Shown here: positions 36,991 through 45,030 of the stretch, piece by piece
Numbering within the stretch: position 1 is the first letter of the stretch
Layout of the letters: every line of letters starts with the position of its first letter
Assembly (NCBI RefSeq): GCF_023073415.1
Contig: NZ_JADPJL010000048.1
Coordinates: 1-64,000 of the forward strand
Source of the DNA: Bradyrhizobium sp. 190
Lineage (GTDB): Bacteria > Pseudomonadota > Alphaproteobacteria > Rhizobiales > Xanthobacteraceae
Direction of reading: 5' to 3'
DNA length: 64,000 bases
The notes under the pieces: model-generated
Database searches by the model: none
What the model was told of the DNA's origin: nothing
The model's input: the letters and a program-made list of their open reading frames with translations, nothing else
Made by a program: the position numbers and the translations under genes

Positions 36991-37314
36991 TCAGGCGGCC
37001 TGCGCGCGCGCGGTGGAAAAGCGACGCTGCGGCTTTCCGCCGGGCGGGTTCCGTGGGCCGCCATCGAGCTCGCATAAGGCTTCGAGGATGGCGTCGATGC
37101 TGACAGGCGCATTCAGGCCTTCCGGAGCACGCAGCGCAGGACAAGAGGCGATCGCCGAAGCATCGGAAGCCCAGGAGGCGAGGATTGCCCGCTTCTCGGC
37201 CAGCGTCAGGGACGGGTGCATCACCACGTCCTTGGGGTGTTCGAAGACGGTGCCGGGGTGAAGGAGCGCTTGAAAGTCGAAGACGTTGTCGTCTGTGGCG
37301 GTCGTCGGCCGCAT
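36991..37314 (-). CDS. Conserved hypothetical protein
   Basis: The 107-residue protein reads VFDFQALLHPGTVFEHPKDV, PSLTLAEKRAILASWASDAS, AIASCPALRAPEGL and LDGGPRNPPGGKP. This pattern recurs in Bradyrhizobium genomes, usually near stress genes, and its function is unknown. It has no signal peptide or membrane segment. It sits 67 bp downstream of the Hsp20 gene on the same strand, so it may be part of a heat-shock transcript. Confidence 0.65.
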   Translation of the reverse strand: MRPTTATDDNVFDFQALLHPGTVFEHPKDVVMHPSLTLAEKRAILASWASDASAIASCPALRAPEGLNAPVSIDAILEALCELDGGPRNPPGGKPQRRFSTARAQAA

Positions 37315-37381
37315 GGTTTCCTCCGTTCGAAGACGAGTGGGGCGGCAGCCCGAACTCCGTGCCGCCGCTATACCCGTTCGC

Positions 37382-37837
37382 TCAAGCCGCCTTGGACTCG
37401 ATCTGGTGCACGTCGGCCTGCGCCGCGCCGTTGATGGCGATCCGCCGCGGCTTCATGGCCTCGGGAATCTCCCGGACCAGTTCGATCTTCAGCAGACCGT
37501 TGTCGAAGGACGCGTTCTTGACCTGAACGTAGTCGGCCAGGTTGAACTGGCGTTTGAACTGCCGGGTCGAGATACCCCTGTAAAGGAACTCGCGCTCGGC
37601 TTTCTCGGTCTTGCCGCCTTCGATGGTGACGACGTTCTGCTCTGCAGTGATCGAAATTTCATCCGGCGAGAAACCCGCGACCGCCAGCGTGATCTGGTAT
37701 CGGTCTTCGGCCAGCCGTTCAATGTTATAGGGCGGATAGGTTTCCTCGGCACCGCGCTGGGCGGTCTCGGCGAGGTCGAATAGACGATCGAAACCGATGG
37801 TCGACCGGAAGAGGGGAGCGAAGTCATAAGTGCGCAT
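37382..37837 (-). CDS. Small heat-shock protein Hsp20
   Basis: The 151-residue alpha-crystallin-type chaperone binds unfolding proteins as large oligomers. The class A N-terminus FAPLFRSTIGFDRLFDL leads into the alpha-crystallin domain with ITLAVAGFSPDEISI, EREFLYRGISTRQFKRQFNL and LLKIELVREIPE. Downstream of the domain is a short extension with PRRIAI, an IxI-type motif that docks between subunits. Its translation is probably thermally controlled by the ROSE-like leader immediately upstream. Confidence 0.95.
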   Translation of the reverse strand: MRTYDFAPLFRSTIGFDRLFDLAETAQRGAEETYPPYNIERLAEDRYQITLAVAGFSPDEISITAEQNVVTIEGGKTEKAEREFLYRGISTRQFKRQFNLADYVQVKNASFDNGLLKIELVREIPEAMKPRRIAINGAAQADVHQIESKAA

Positions 37838-37960
37838 AGCCAGATCCTCCTAGGAGCAAAATGGTCAATAGCGGCACCGGACACGACCGGTGCCCGTCTG
37901 TATTTCCCGAGCCCATCAGGCGCCCGGGAGCCACCCTGCGGTGGCGACTTAGAAATTACA
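37838..37960 (-). promoter_or_regulatory. ROSE-like RNA thermometer in the Hsp20 leader
   Basis: On the minus strand the leader ends TTGCTCCT directly followed by AGGAGGA and then, after 7 nt, the ATG. The conserved U(U/C)GCU facing the Shine-Dalgarno is the hallmark of ROSE elements, best known from Bradyrhizobium small heat-shock genes. Upstream lie GC-rich hairpins, GGGCACCGG with CCGGTGCC and GGGCTC with GAGCC-type pairing. In this class the hairpin hides the ribosome-binding site at normal temperature and opens on heat shock. Confidence 0.8.
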
Positions 37961-37982
37961 AAAATGATTTTTGGTTTCAAGA
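37955..37982 (-). promoter_or_regulatory. Candidate heat-shock sigma (RpoH) promoter
   Basis: CTTGAAA on the minus strand (37982-37975 region) matches the RpoH -35 consensus. It is followed after 13 nt by an AT-rich region that would hold the -10; the -10 match is poor. Position just upstream of the ROSE-like leader supports the call. Confidence 0.4.
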
Positions 37983-38028
37983 GGGAGTCAAATTTTTTTG
38001 GCCTGATCTGGATCGCCTGGCCGGGGCG

Positions 38029-38238
38029 CTACGGCAGCGCGGGCAGGGGCACCTTGATGTCGCTCCCCCCTTCGCCGTAAGTCTATTGCGGGCCGGCGCA
38101 CGGCGAGGTCCAGCTTTCGCTTCTGCTTCTCCGAACGGGCGTTCTCGGCTTGCGAGCGCTAATGCGGCCCGCTCGGCCGCGATGGCTTGGTCGAAAAAAC
38201 CCAGCGAGGTTTGATAGGTTTTTCAGCTTTCTCGCCAT
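38029..38238 (-). pseudogene. Decayed small gene
   Basis: The minus strand begins MARKLKNLSNLAGFF and appears to continue in a second frame with FDQAIAAERAALA, then in another with EKQKRKLDLAVRRPAID. It ends TYGEGGSDIKVPLPALP and TAG. No single frame is open from start to end. The pieces read like one 69-residue helical protein with small indels. No family is recognised. Confidence 0.35.
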
Positions 38239-38251
38239 GAGGCCCGGCTCG

Positions 38252-38653
38252 CTAAACTGCGGGCGGGATCGGCGGGGTCGCGTTAAGAAGCTGGGATATC
38301 GCGATAACGATCTGGGCAGGGGCAAAGGGCTTTGCAAGCAGTAGGCTGTTAGGGACGCCCTTGGACGCCCATTCCTCCCCGTGAGTGCCGGTCATGTAGA
38401 TGATGGGCATCGTCGGATCGATCTCCCGGGCAGAGCGACCGACCTCCCATCCATCGAGCGTTCCCAGCAGGTTGATGTCGGTCACGACCGCCCGGTATTT
38501 GGATTTGTCGTCCTGGAGAAGTGTAATTGCTTCCTCGCCGGACGCCGTCAGGGCCGAGGCAAAGCCGCCGTCCGAAAGCGCTTCTTCGACCAAAGCCTGA
38601 ATAAGCTGGTCGTCCTCGATGACCAGAATCGTAACCGCATCGTTCAAAGCCAA
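38252..38653 (-). CDS. Single-domain response regulator
   Basis: This is a 133-residue receiver without an output domain. ILVIEDDQLIQ gives the acidic pocket, VTDINLLGTLDGWEV the phosphoacceptor aspartate, IIYMTGTHGEEW the switch threonine and LLAKPFAPAQI the lysine. The start is TTG at 38653 after CAGGGGGAGA; an upstream extension to 38836 lacks coding character. It is divergently oriented to the GAF/HisKA_2 kinase at 38906, a likely partner. A truncated paralogue sits at 26235. Output is probably by protein contact or phosphotransfer. Confidence 0.85.
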   Translation of the reverse strand: MALNDAVTILVIEDDQLIQALVEEALSDGGFASALTASGEEAITLLQDDKSKYRAVVTDINLLGTLDGWEVGRSAREIDPTMPIIYMTGTHGEEWASKGVPNSLLLAKPFAPAQIVIAISQLLNATPPIPPAV

Positions 38654-38905
38654 TCTCCCCCTGGCTGCCTCGTTGCAGTCCCCGGCAGGGTAAGAGGTGG
38701 TGGAACAATAAGTTCCGTCTTTAAGACCTACCGAGGGGTTTTCCAGCAATGCCGCGCCAAGCACTAGACGCTTGGAAAGAGGTTGCGCGCGCGATCTTCC
38801 ATCCCGCAGGGCAAACTCGAAGCGAACTCGTCCCAACCGGGCAACTTATCATGCTACAAGCAAAAAAGCGGGCCAGCCACGCCGGGATTTCGAAGGGACG
38901 AATTC

Positions 38906-40075
38906 ATGCCAACCCCTGCGGGGAAAGAGTCCGTATCGTCTCCAGTCGCGTCGACCGCTGCAACGAGACAGGAACTTCCGTACCGGTTAAGACAACAGTC
39001 CTTGCTGGGCGCGTTCGGCCGAACCGCGCTGCAGACCCGGGACATCGGCCAGATACTGCAACGTGCGACGGAGCTCTGCGCGCAGGGTCTCGAAACACCC
39101 TTCGCCAAAGTCCTGGAGTACATGCCGGAGGAAAAAAGGTTGCTGGTGAGCGCAGGCGTTGGATGGGCGCCGGACACGATCGGCCAGGTATCCCTGGGCG
39201 TCGATCTAGAGTCTCCCGCTGGCTACGCGTTCCATACCGGCCAGATCGTCATTTCCAACCACCTTCAGGAAGAAACCCGCTTTCGAACGCCGAAACTGCT
39301 GTCGGAGCACGGCATCAAGCGTGCCATCAACGTTCTGATCGCGCGGGGCGGCGAAGGTCATCTACCGTTTGGCGTTCTGGAAGTCGACAGCGCGGACTCG
39401 GGTCAGTTCGATCTTGCGGATGCCGATTTCCTTGCGGGCTTTGCGGGCCTGCTCGGCATCGCCATCGAACGGCAGCAGGCCGACGCCGAACTCCAAAAAG
39501 CCCTGGAGCACCAGGCGATGTTAACCCGAGAGATGAGCCACCGTGTCAAGAACAGCCTGGCGTCGGTGGTAGGCCTGCTCCGCGTCCAGTCCCGCAGCGC
39601 ACAGTCCGAGGAAGTTCAAAACGCGCTCAAGGACGCCGCTTCCCGCATCACCACGATCGCCCAGGTTCACGACCACCTGTGGCGCAGCACCAGGATCGGG
39701 TTTGTCGACATTGCGGACTTCGCGGGCGAGCTTTGCAGGAAGCTGCAGGAAACGCTCGCCTACAAGATTGACTGCAACTTCGACCACCTGATGATTCCGG
39801 CGGACAAGGCAATTCCCCTTGGCCTCCTGATCAATGAGCTTGTCACGAACGCGGCGAAGCACGCCTACTCCGACAAGTCCGGCGAAATCCAGGTGGCGGG
39901 CGCGGGGCGCGGAGCCGATTTGCATGTCGTGGTAGCGGATCAGGGAGCGGGACTGCCGGCGGATTTCGATATGGACCAGCCGCGAGCGAGCCTGGGCTTC
40001 AAGGTGATCAAGAGCCTGCTTGCCCAACTCAATGGACGCATCGCGGTCGCCAAAGGGCACAACTATCCAGCTTGA
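38906..40075 (+). CDS. GAF-domain sensor histidine kinase (HisKA_2 type)
   Basis: The 389-residue soluble kinase has a GAF domain at about residues 45-190 (TRDIGQILQRATELCAQGLE, then PAGYAFHTGQIVISNHLQEE). HisKA_2 with TREMSHRVKNSLASVVGLL and a HATPase with LLINELVTNAAKHAY, DQGAGLP and SLGFKVIKSL follow. It is a paralogue of the kinase at 18577. The last residues read AKGHNYPA, but the next frame gives PKGTTIQLDVPLD and a stop at 40089-40091, the expected HATPase end. A one-base change near 40055 has therefore altered the final strand. ATG at 38906 follows GAAGGGACG. Confidence 0.85.
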   Translation: MPTPAGKESVSSPVASTAATRQELPYRLRQQSLLGAFGRTALQTRDIGQILQRATELCAQGLETPFAKVLEYMPEEKRLLVSAGVGWAPDTIGQVSLGVDLESPAGYAFHTGQIVISNHLQEETRFRTPKLLSEHGIKRAINVLIARGGEGHLPFGVLEVDSADSGQFDLADADFLAGFAGLLGIAIERQQADAELQKALEHQAMLTREMSHRVKNSLASVVGLLRVQSRSAQSEEVQNALKDAASRITTIAQVHDHLWRSTRIGFVDIADFAGELCRKLQETLAYKIDCNFDHLMIPADKAIPLGLLINELVTNAAKHAYSDKSGEIQVAGAGRGADLHVVVADQGAGLPADFDMDQPRASLGFKVIKSLLAQLNGRIAVAKGHNYPA

Positions 40076-40091
40076 TGTACCACTCGATTAG

Positions 40092-40734
40092 AGGATGATT
40101 CTCCGGGGCACACGATCTCGCGCCGTGCGAATGGCAGAACGTCCGAAATCCCTATGTCGGTGGCGTTATCAACGAGGTGATGTATCGGGCGTGGCCTTGG
40201 TCGGCTTGTTTTCCCCCGACGACGTTGCAGGGCAGGCCCGGCCCACCGTGCTGTTCGAGGCTGGGTTGGCGATGGCCGGCGTCCCGCCAAGACGGTGCCG
40301 GTCATCGGCCGTATCTCTCGGCTACCGCAGCCGCAACGAACTTTCTGCGTCCGGCGCTGTCCGGGCTTGTGCCATGGGCGGCGCATCAGTCTGGGAATGT
40401 GGCGGGGTCGATGTAAACACGCGGCACGACGTGTCCATAGGCCTTGATGACCCATCTGGCGGACGCAATTTGCGACTGGACGCTTCTGGCGCAAAGCGGT
40501 CGTCCGGCGGAACAGCGAAGTCAGACTCTTGATCCGCAGCAATCGGCGCCGTCATTTGAATCTAACTACGCGTGCAACAGGTAAGGCAGCGCGAAACGGA
40601 CGTCAGTGCCGATCAACAGCTGTATTGCATTTGTCGCTTTACTGAATTATGTCGTGTCCAGGGGAAATGCAGTCTCCCCTTGAGGCCTCGGTCCAAGAAC
40701 TGTGCAACGCTCGACTTGTCGAGGAATTGCACAT
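40092..40734. other. Gap with a possible eroded gene
   Basis: No intact gene is supported. Around 40236-40345 the text RPTVLFEAGLAMA, then after a one-base shift RRPAKTVPVIGRISRL, is coding-like. It recalls nucleotide-binding TIR-like domains (RPxVxFExG). Too little remains to call it. Confidence 0.3.
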
Positions 40735-40992
40735 ATGGACGAGAACGGCCCTCCCATTCCTCCCAGCGATTTTCCTTTGCGGTCTGCTTTCGAGCGGACT
40801 TCTGCGGATATCGATCCGCCGCCCGAGCCCTGCCGAAACGATCCCCCGGACGCGCCTTCGGTCGCCGTCTATTACCGCGATGAGGCGGAAGTACGCGAAG
40901 GATTCCTGATTGCGCTGCGCGCAATGGGGGTCGTCGACGTCGAACAACACCCTGAGCGCGTGAAGCCTCCCTACGGAGGTGGAAAGCCATGA
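40735..40992 (+). CDS. Small hypothetical protein, first gene of the chromate-associated cluster
   Basis: The 85-residue protein has a proline-rich N-terminus (MDENGPPIPPSDFPLRSAFE) and a helical end (YYRDEAEVREGFLIALRAMG). ATG at 40735 is chosen over 40702. The stop overlaps the next ATG by 4 bp, so it is translationally coupled to the lipoprotein-like gene. No family is recognised. Confidence 0.55.
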   Translation: MDENGPPIPPSDFPLRSAFERTSADIDPPPEPCRNDPPDAPSVAVYYRDEAEVREGFLIALRAMGVVDVEQHPERVKPPYGGGKP

Positions 40993-41633
40993 AGACGCGC
41001 GTAATTCCATACTGGCTACCATTTTGCATGCTGTTGTTTGCATGTGTTCCAACGGCATCGCGTGGCCCCCCCGATGCCATCACGTTCGACACGGCAAAAC
41101 GGCTTGACGATTTTGTCTTTTTTGCCTCGGGCGACGGCAGGCCGCACCGATGGTTGGTCATTGATAGCGACGCTGGTCGAGGATTGGCGCAGGTCGCCTC
41201 TGATCCAATTGAAAATCCCCTGGCGTTTGCGCTTTACCGTCCGCTCGCCGGACGCGACGTCTACGTGCCAACGTGCTTCATGATCGATTCCAGCAAGATT
41301 GACCGGGCTGCCGGTGTATTCGTCCGGTTTAGATCGCCTAATGATTATTACGCGGTACGCGCCAGCGCACTCGAAAATAACGTGAACCTCTATCGCATCG
41401 CTGCCGGACGGCGAGAGACGATCGGAAGTATGGACATCAACGTGTCGGGCCAGGCGCGGCATACGCTCGGCATCGCGGCGAGCGAGGACCGGCTCACGGT
41501 ATTTTTCGACGGCAAGGAGCTTTTTGTCGCGACCGACAGAAGGCGTCCAGGTCCTGCAGGCAAGGTTGGCCTGTGGACCGAGGCCGACAGCATGAACGTG
41601 TTCGAAAACTTCGAAGTCTCAACCCTCCATTAG
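40989..41633 (+). CDS. LamG/DUF1080-like exported protein, probable lipoprotein
   Basis: The 214-residue protein has an export signal ending LLFACVPT, where LFAC is a plausible lipobox. It is a jelly-roll protein of the laminin-G/3-keto-disaccharide-hydrolase type. The family run is RAAGVFVRFRSPNDYYAVRA, NNVNLYRI, RLTVFFDGKELF and KVGLWTEADSMNVFENFE. It is a paralogue of the gene at 42645 and they flank the SOD-rhodanese gene. Likely periplasmic and carbohydrate- or protein-binding; the ligand is unknown. Confidence 0.75.
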   Translation: MKTRVIPYWLPFCMLLFACVPTASRGPPDAITFDTAKRLDDFVFFASGDGRPHRWLVIDSDAGRGLAQVASDPIENPLAFALYRPLAGRDVYVPTCFMIDSSKIDRAAGVFVRFRSPNDYYAVRASALENNVNLYRIAAGRRETIGSMDINVSGQARHTLGIAASEDRLTVFFDGKELFVATDRRRPGPAGKVGLWTEADSMNVFENFEVSTLH

Positions 41634-41666
41634 TTGGAAAAGTCAGACCGCCAAAGGAGAATTACG

Positions 41667-42629
41667 ATGCGTTACCAACTGGCACCGCTTTATTGCCGTC
41701 CGTGGACGTTGAACGGGATCTCCGCACGCCTCATCGAAAGCCACTACGAAAATAACTACGGCGGCGCCCTCAATCGCTTGAACGCCATCTCCGAGGAGAT
41801 TGAATGCCTCGATCTTGGTAATGCTCCGAACCCGTCGCTTGCCCGGCTGAAGCGCGACGAAATCGTCGCGCTCAACTCGACGCTTCTGCACGAATTGTAT
41901 TTTGCAAGTCTCGGCGGCGACGGACGCGTCGTGCCAGACGTCATCGCAAGCGCCATCGCGAAGGATTTTGGATCGGTGGATCGCTGGCGCCAAGAGTTCG
42001 TCGGCATTGCGTCCGGACTGGCCGGTGGCTCGGGTTGGGTGTTGCTAACCTATGTTCCGCGCGACGGACGGCTCATCAATCAGATAGCGGCGGAACACAG
42101 TCAAAGCATCGCGGGCGGCGTCCCGATCCTCGCCCTGGACATGTACGAGCACGCCTTCCACCTGGAATTCGGCGCGAACGCCGGCGCCTACATCGCCGCC
42201 TTCATGCGTAACATCGATTGGTCCGCCGTAGAGCAGCGCTATGAGGATGCCATCAAGGTCGCGCCACCGCGGCCACTCGAGCAAAGGGAATTTGCCGACG
42301 TGCCGTCGATCTCGGTCGAGGAAGTCCGGGAGATGATGAGGTCGGGGACGCCGGTTCAGATCATCGATGCGCGCCCGAAGCACTACACCACGAAAGCCCA
42401 GGATATCATGGACGGAGCCGTATGGCGCGACCCCGAGCGCCTCGACGACTGGATCGGCACCCTGTCGAAGACCGAACCCGTCGTCACTTTCTGTGTCTAT
42501 GGCTTCCACATCGGGTGTCAGGCCGCTTCGGCGCTGCGCAAGGCAGGATTTGATGCCCGGTACATGGTGGGCGGACACTATGCCTGGAAGGCAATCAAGG
42601 GCCCGGTGAAGCTCTTGAGTGACCGATAG
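41667..42629 (+). CDS. Superoxide dismutase (Fe/Mn)-rhodanese fusion
   Basis: The 320-residue protein joins two enzymes. Residues 1-200 are an Fe/Mn superoxide dismutase with all four metal ligands recognisable: His in ESHYENNY, His in LLHELYFASL, and Asp and His in LDMYEHAFHLEF. Residues about 212-315 are a rhodanese domain, VQIIDARPKHYTT through VTFCVYGFHIGCQAASALRK, with the catalytic cysteine in FCVYGF. The role inferred is removal of superoxide coupled to sulfur transfer or redox protection. ATG at 41667 follows AAAGGAGAA; an upstream ATG at 41634 has no such site. No signal peptide, so cytoplasmic. Confidence 0.88.
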   Translation: MRYQLAPLYCRPWTLNGISARLIESHYENNYGGALNRLNAISEEIECLDLGNAPNPSLARLKRDEIVALNSTLLHELYFASLGGDGRVVPDVIASAIAKDFGSVDRWRQEFVGIASGLAGGSGWVLLTYVPRDGRLINQIAAEHSQSIAGGVPILALDMYEHAFHLEFGANAGAYIAAFMRNIDWSAVEQRYEDAIKVAPPRPLEQREFADVPSISVEEVREMMRSGTPVQIIDARPKHYTTKAQDIMDGAVWRDPERLDDWIGTLSKTEPVVTFCVYGFHIGCQAASALRKAGFDARYMVGGHYAWKAIKGPVKLLSDR

Positions 42630-42644
42630 CGCAGGAGCCCGGCC

Positions 42645-43307
42645 ATGTCACATCCGCAACGCCGCAGGGCCATCATCGCGGCCATACTTTTCTTCATTGG
42701 AGTGAGTGCCATGTCGAACCATGCGATCAGTTTCGAGAGCACGCAGACGGGTGCTGCGCCCGAGGGCTGGACCTCCACCCTCACGGGCTCGGGCGATCCT
42801 AAGTGGACGGTCGAAAGCGACGAGACCGCACCGTCAAAATCGAAGGTGATCAAGCAATCCGGCCGGGCGACCTACCCGCTGCTGCTGAAGAACGACAGCA
42901 GCATCAAGGACGGCTTTGTCGAGGTCAAGTTCAAGGCCATCTCGGGATCGCAGGACCGCGCCGCCGGCGTCGTCTGGCGCGCAAAGGACGCGAACAACTA
43001 CTACGTGGCCCGCGCCAATGCCCTTGAGGACAACGTCGTTCTCTACAAGACCGTCAACGGCGTCCGCAGCCCGCTGGACATTGCCGGCCGCAAGGGAGGG
43101 TACGGAACCGACGTCAAGGTTCCGGCCAACACGTGGCACAGCCTGCGCGTCGATTTCAGCGGCTCGCGCTTTCGCCTGTCGTTCAATGGCAAACAACTTT
43201 TCGAGGTCGAGGATTCCACCTTCGCCGATGCCGGCAAGGTCGGGCTGTGGACCAAGGCCGACAGCGTGACTCTGTTCGATCAAATCACCTACGGCGAAGG
43301 GAAATAG
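42645..43307 (+). CDS. LamG/DUF1080-like exported protein
   Basis: The 220-residue protein has an N-terminal membrane-like signal (AIIAAILFFIGVSAMSNHAI). The jelly-roll domain includes GFVEVKFKAISGSQDRAAGV, KDANNYYVARANALEDNVVL, RLSFNGKQLFEVED and KVGLWTKADSVTLFDQITYG. It is a paralogue of 40989 with the same order of motifs. It starts 15 bp after the SOD-rhodanese gene. Periplasmic binding function is likely. Confidence 0.78.
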   Translation: MSHPQRRRAIIAAILFFIGVSAMSNHAISFESTQTGAAPEGWTSTLTGSGDPKWTVESDETAPSKSKVIKQSGRATYPLLLKNDSSIKDGFVEVKFKAISGSQDRAAGVVWRAKDANNYYVARANALEDNVVLYKTVNGVRSPLDIAGRKGGYGTDVKVPANTWHSLRVDFSGSRFRLSFNGKQLFEVEDSTFADAGKVGLWTKADSVTLFDQITYGEGK

Positions 43308-43346
43308 GCGGGCCCACGAAAGTGTAGACGCCTTGGGGAGCGGCCG

Positions 43347-44090
43347 ATGGATGGACTGTTTCTGGTTTTGTTTGTTTTCGCCGCCTTTGCCGGCGGCTTC
43401 GTCAGCGGGTTTTCGGGATTCGCGATGGGACTCGTCGTGTCCGGCGTTTGGCTGCACATCATCACGCCGATCCAGACCGCGGCGCTGATCGCAGGATACG
43501 GCCTGCTCACGCAGGGTTACGGCATCCTGAAACTACGCCTGGCGCTGAACTGGCAGGCCATCTGGCCGCTGTCGCTCGGCACGACGATAGGCATCCCGGT
43601 CGGAGTGTATCTGTTGACCTACCTCAACCCGGTTTATCTGAGGCTCGGCGTCGGCGTGCTGCTAGTGCTCTATGCGATCTACAGCCTGTCCCGACCGGCG
43701 ATCAAGCCGATGAAGATCGGTGCAGCACCCGACATCGGCATCGGCTTCGTTAACGGCCTGGTCGGAGGGCTGACCGGTCTGGGTGGCGTCGTCTCGACCA
43801 TCTCCTGCCAATGGCGGGGCTGGACGAGGGACTTGCAACGCGCGGTGTTCCAGCCGGTGCTGTTCGCGGCCTTTGTGGTGATCTCGATTTCGATGGCCGC
43901 CACCGGCGCCTTCACGACGGAAACCCTCAAATTGTACGGGCTCGGTTTGCCGTTTCTGCTCGTCGGCCTCTGGAGCGGTTTCAAGCTGTACGGAAAGATC
44001 GACGAGGAGATGTTCCGGAAAGTGGTGCTGATACTGATCCTGCTCGCCGGCCTGTCGTTGATCGTGCCGGCCGTGCTTGCCAAACCGTGA
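43347..44090 (+). CDS. TauE/SafE-family sulfite exporter-like permease
   Basis: The 247-residue integral membrane protein has about eight helices and the two-fold pattern of TauE/SafE: AGGFVSGFSGFAMGLVVSGV near the N-terminus and VNGLVGGLTGLGGVVSTISC in the middle. The family exports sulfite, sulfoacetate and related anions. In this context it may export sulfite or an oxyanion by-product of chromate detoxification. The gene ends 7 bp before the beta-propeller gene, so the pair is co-transcribed. Confidence 0.85.
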   Translation: MDGLFLVLFVFAAFAGGFVSGFSGFAMGLVVSGVWLHIITPIQTAALIAGYGLLTQGYGILKLRLALNWQAIWPLSLGTTIGIPVGVYLLTYLNPVYLRLGVGVLLVLYAIYSLSRPAIKPMKIGAAPDIGIGFVNGLVGGLTGLGGVVSTISCQWRGWTRDLQRAVFQPVLFAAFVVISISMAATGAFTTETLKLYGLGLPFLLVGLWSGFKLYGKIDEEMFRKVVLILILLAGLSLIVPAVLAKP

Positions 44091-44097
44091 GGACGCC

Positions 44098-44994
44098 ATG
44101 TCGCTGAAAACAGTTGGAACTATCGCCATACCGAACGCCGAAGGAAGCGAGTTCGATCACGGCGCCTTCGATGCCAAGAGCCGACGCGTCTTCATAGCTC
44201 ACACTGCTCGCGACCGCGTCGAGGTGATCGACCACGACGCCAGCAGGCACCTGGCGACGCTGCCGGGGTTTCCGGGCGTGGCCGGCGCCGTCGCCGACGA
44301 CGGACAGATCTTGATCACCAACCGTGGCAGCGCCAGCATCGCGCTGCTCGATGCCGGCACACTGGAAACGCGCGCCACGTACAAGACCGGCGGGCGACCG
44401 AACGGTGCCGTGATCGTCGCCCGCCTCGGTCTCGGAATCGCAGCCTGCATCGGCGTCGATGGAGAAACGCCGACGTTGCAGCTTTACGGCTTGAGCGATC
44501 GACGACATGTATCGATCAACCTGCCGGGACGGCCACGCTGGTGCGTCACCGACGCGGCCGCCGAGCGGATATTCCTTTGCATCCGCGAGCCCTCGATGGT
44601 GCTGGTGGCGCGCCTGCCCGATCTCGGCGAGGTGACCCAATGGATGGTCCCGTCGTCGGGCGCGCATGGTCTCGACATCGACCATTCCAGGGGCCGTCTT
44701 TATGTCGCCTGTGATGATGCAACCCTTGTCGAGATGAGCAGCACCTCGGGCGAAGTCACCAACGTCTGGCCGATCGGAGGCCCACCCGATGTCACATTCT
44801 TCAACCCGGCAACCGGGCTCGTTCACGTCGCGATCGGGGAGCCCGGGCTTGTCGACTCCATTGACCCGCGCAACGGCCATACCACGCGAACCGTGACCGG
44901 CGCCGGGGCGCATACGACGGCGCTGGTGGCGCCGGACCGGCTTTACGTCATCTCACCCGCGCATGGCGGAATCCTCGTCCTCTCGGACACCTGA
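44098..44994 (+). CDS. YncE-like beta-propeller protein
   Basis: The 298-residue protein has repeats of a seven-bladed beta-propeller: RVFIAHTARDRVEVIDHDAS, LITNRGSASIALLDAGTLET, RLYVACDDATLVEMSS and LYVISPAHGGILVL. It lacks a signal peptide in this frame, unusual for the family. ATG at 44098 is chosen over 44077 because GAGGACGCC precedes it. A 12-bp palindrome lies directly after its stop. Confidence 0.75.
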   Translation: MSLKTVGTIAIPNAEGSEFDHGAFDAKSRRVFIAHTARDRVEVIDHDASRHLATLPGFPGVAGAVADDGQILITNRGSASIALLDAGTLETRATYKTGGRPNGAVIVARLGLGIAACIGVDGETPTLQLYGLSDRRHVSINLPGRPRWCVTDAAAERIFLCIREPSMVLVARLPDLGEVTQWMVPSSGAHGLDIDHSRGRLYVACDDATLVEMSSTSGEVTNVWPIGGPPDVTFFNPATGLVHVAIGEPGLVDSIDPRNGHTTRTVTGAGAHTTALVAPDRLYVISPAHGGILVLSDT

Positions 44995-45006
44995 TGTCCG
45001 CGGACA
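44995..45006. promoter_or_regulatory. Candidate operator palindrome
   Basis: TGTCCGCGGACA is a perfect 12-bp palindrome between the beta-propeller stop and the ChrB-domain gene start. It could be a regulator site, but no second copy upstream of another gene in the cluster was found. Confidence 0.25.
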
Positions 45007-45030
45007 CAACAACTACACAGGAGACGCAAC

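Noticed and set aside
36914..37261. A 115-codon plus-strand frame opposite the conserved hypothetical
   Set aside because: The minus-strand protein at 36991-37314 is a recognised Bradyrhizobium type and explains the composition.
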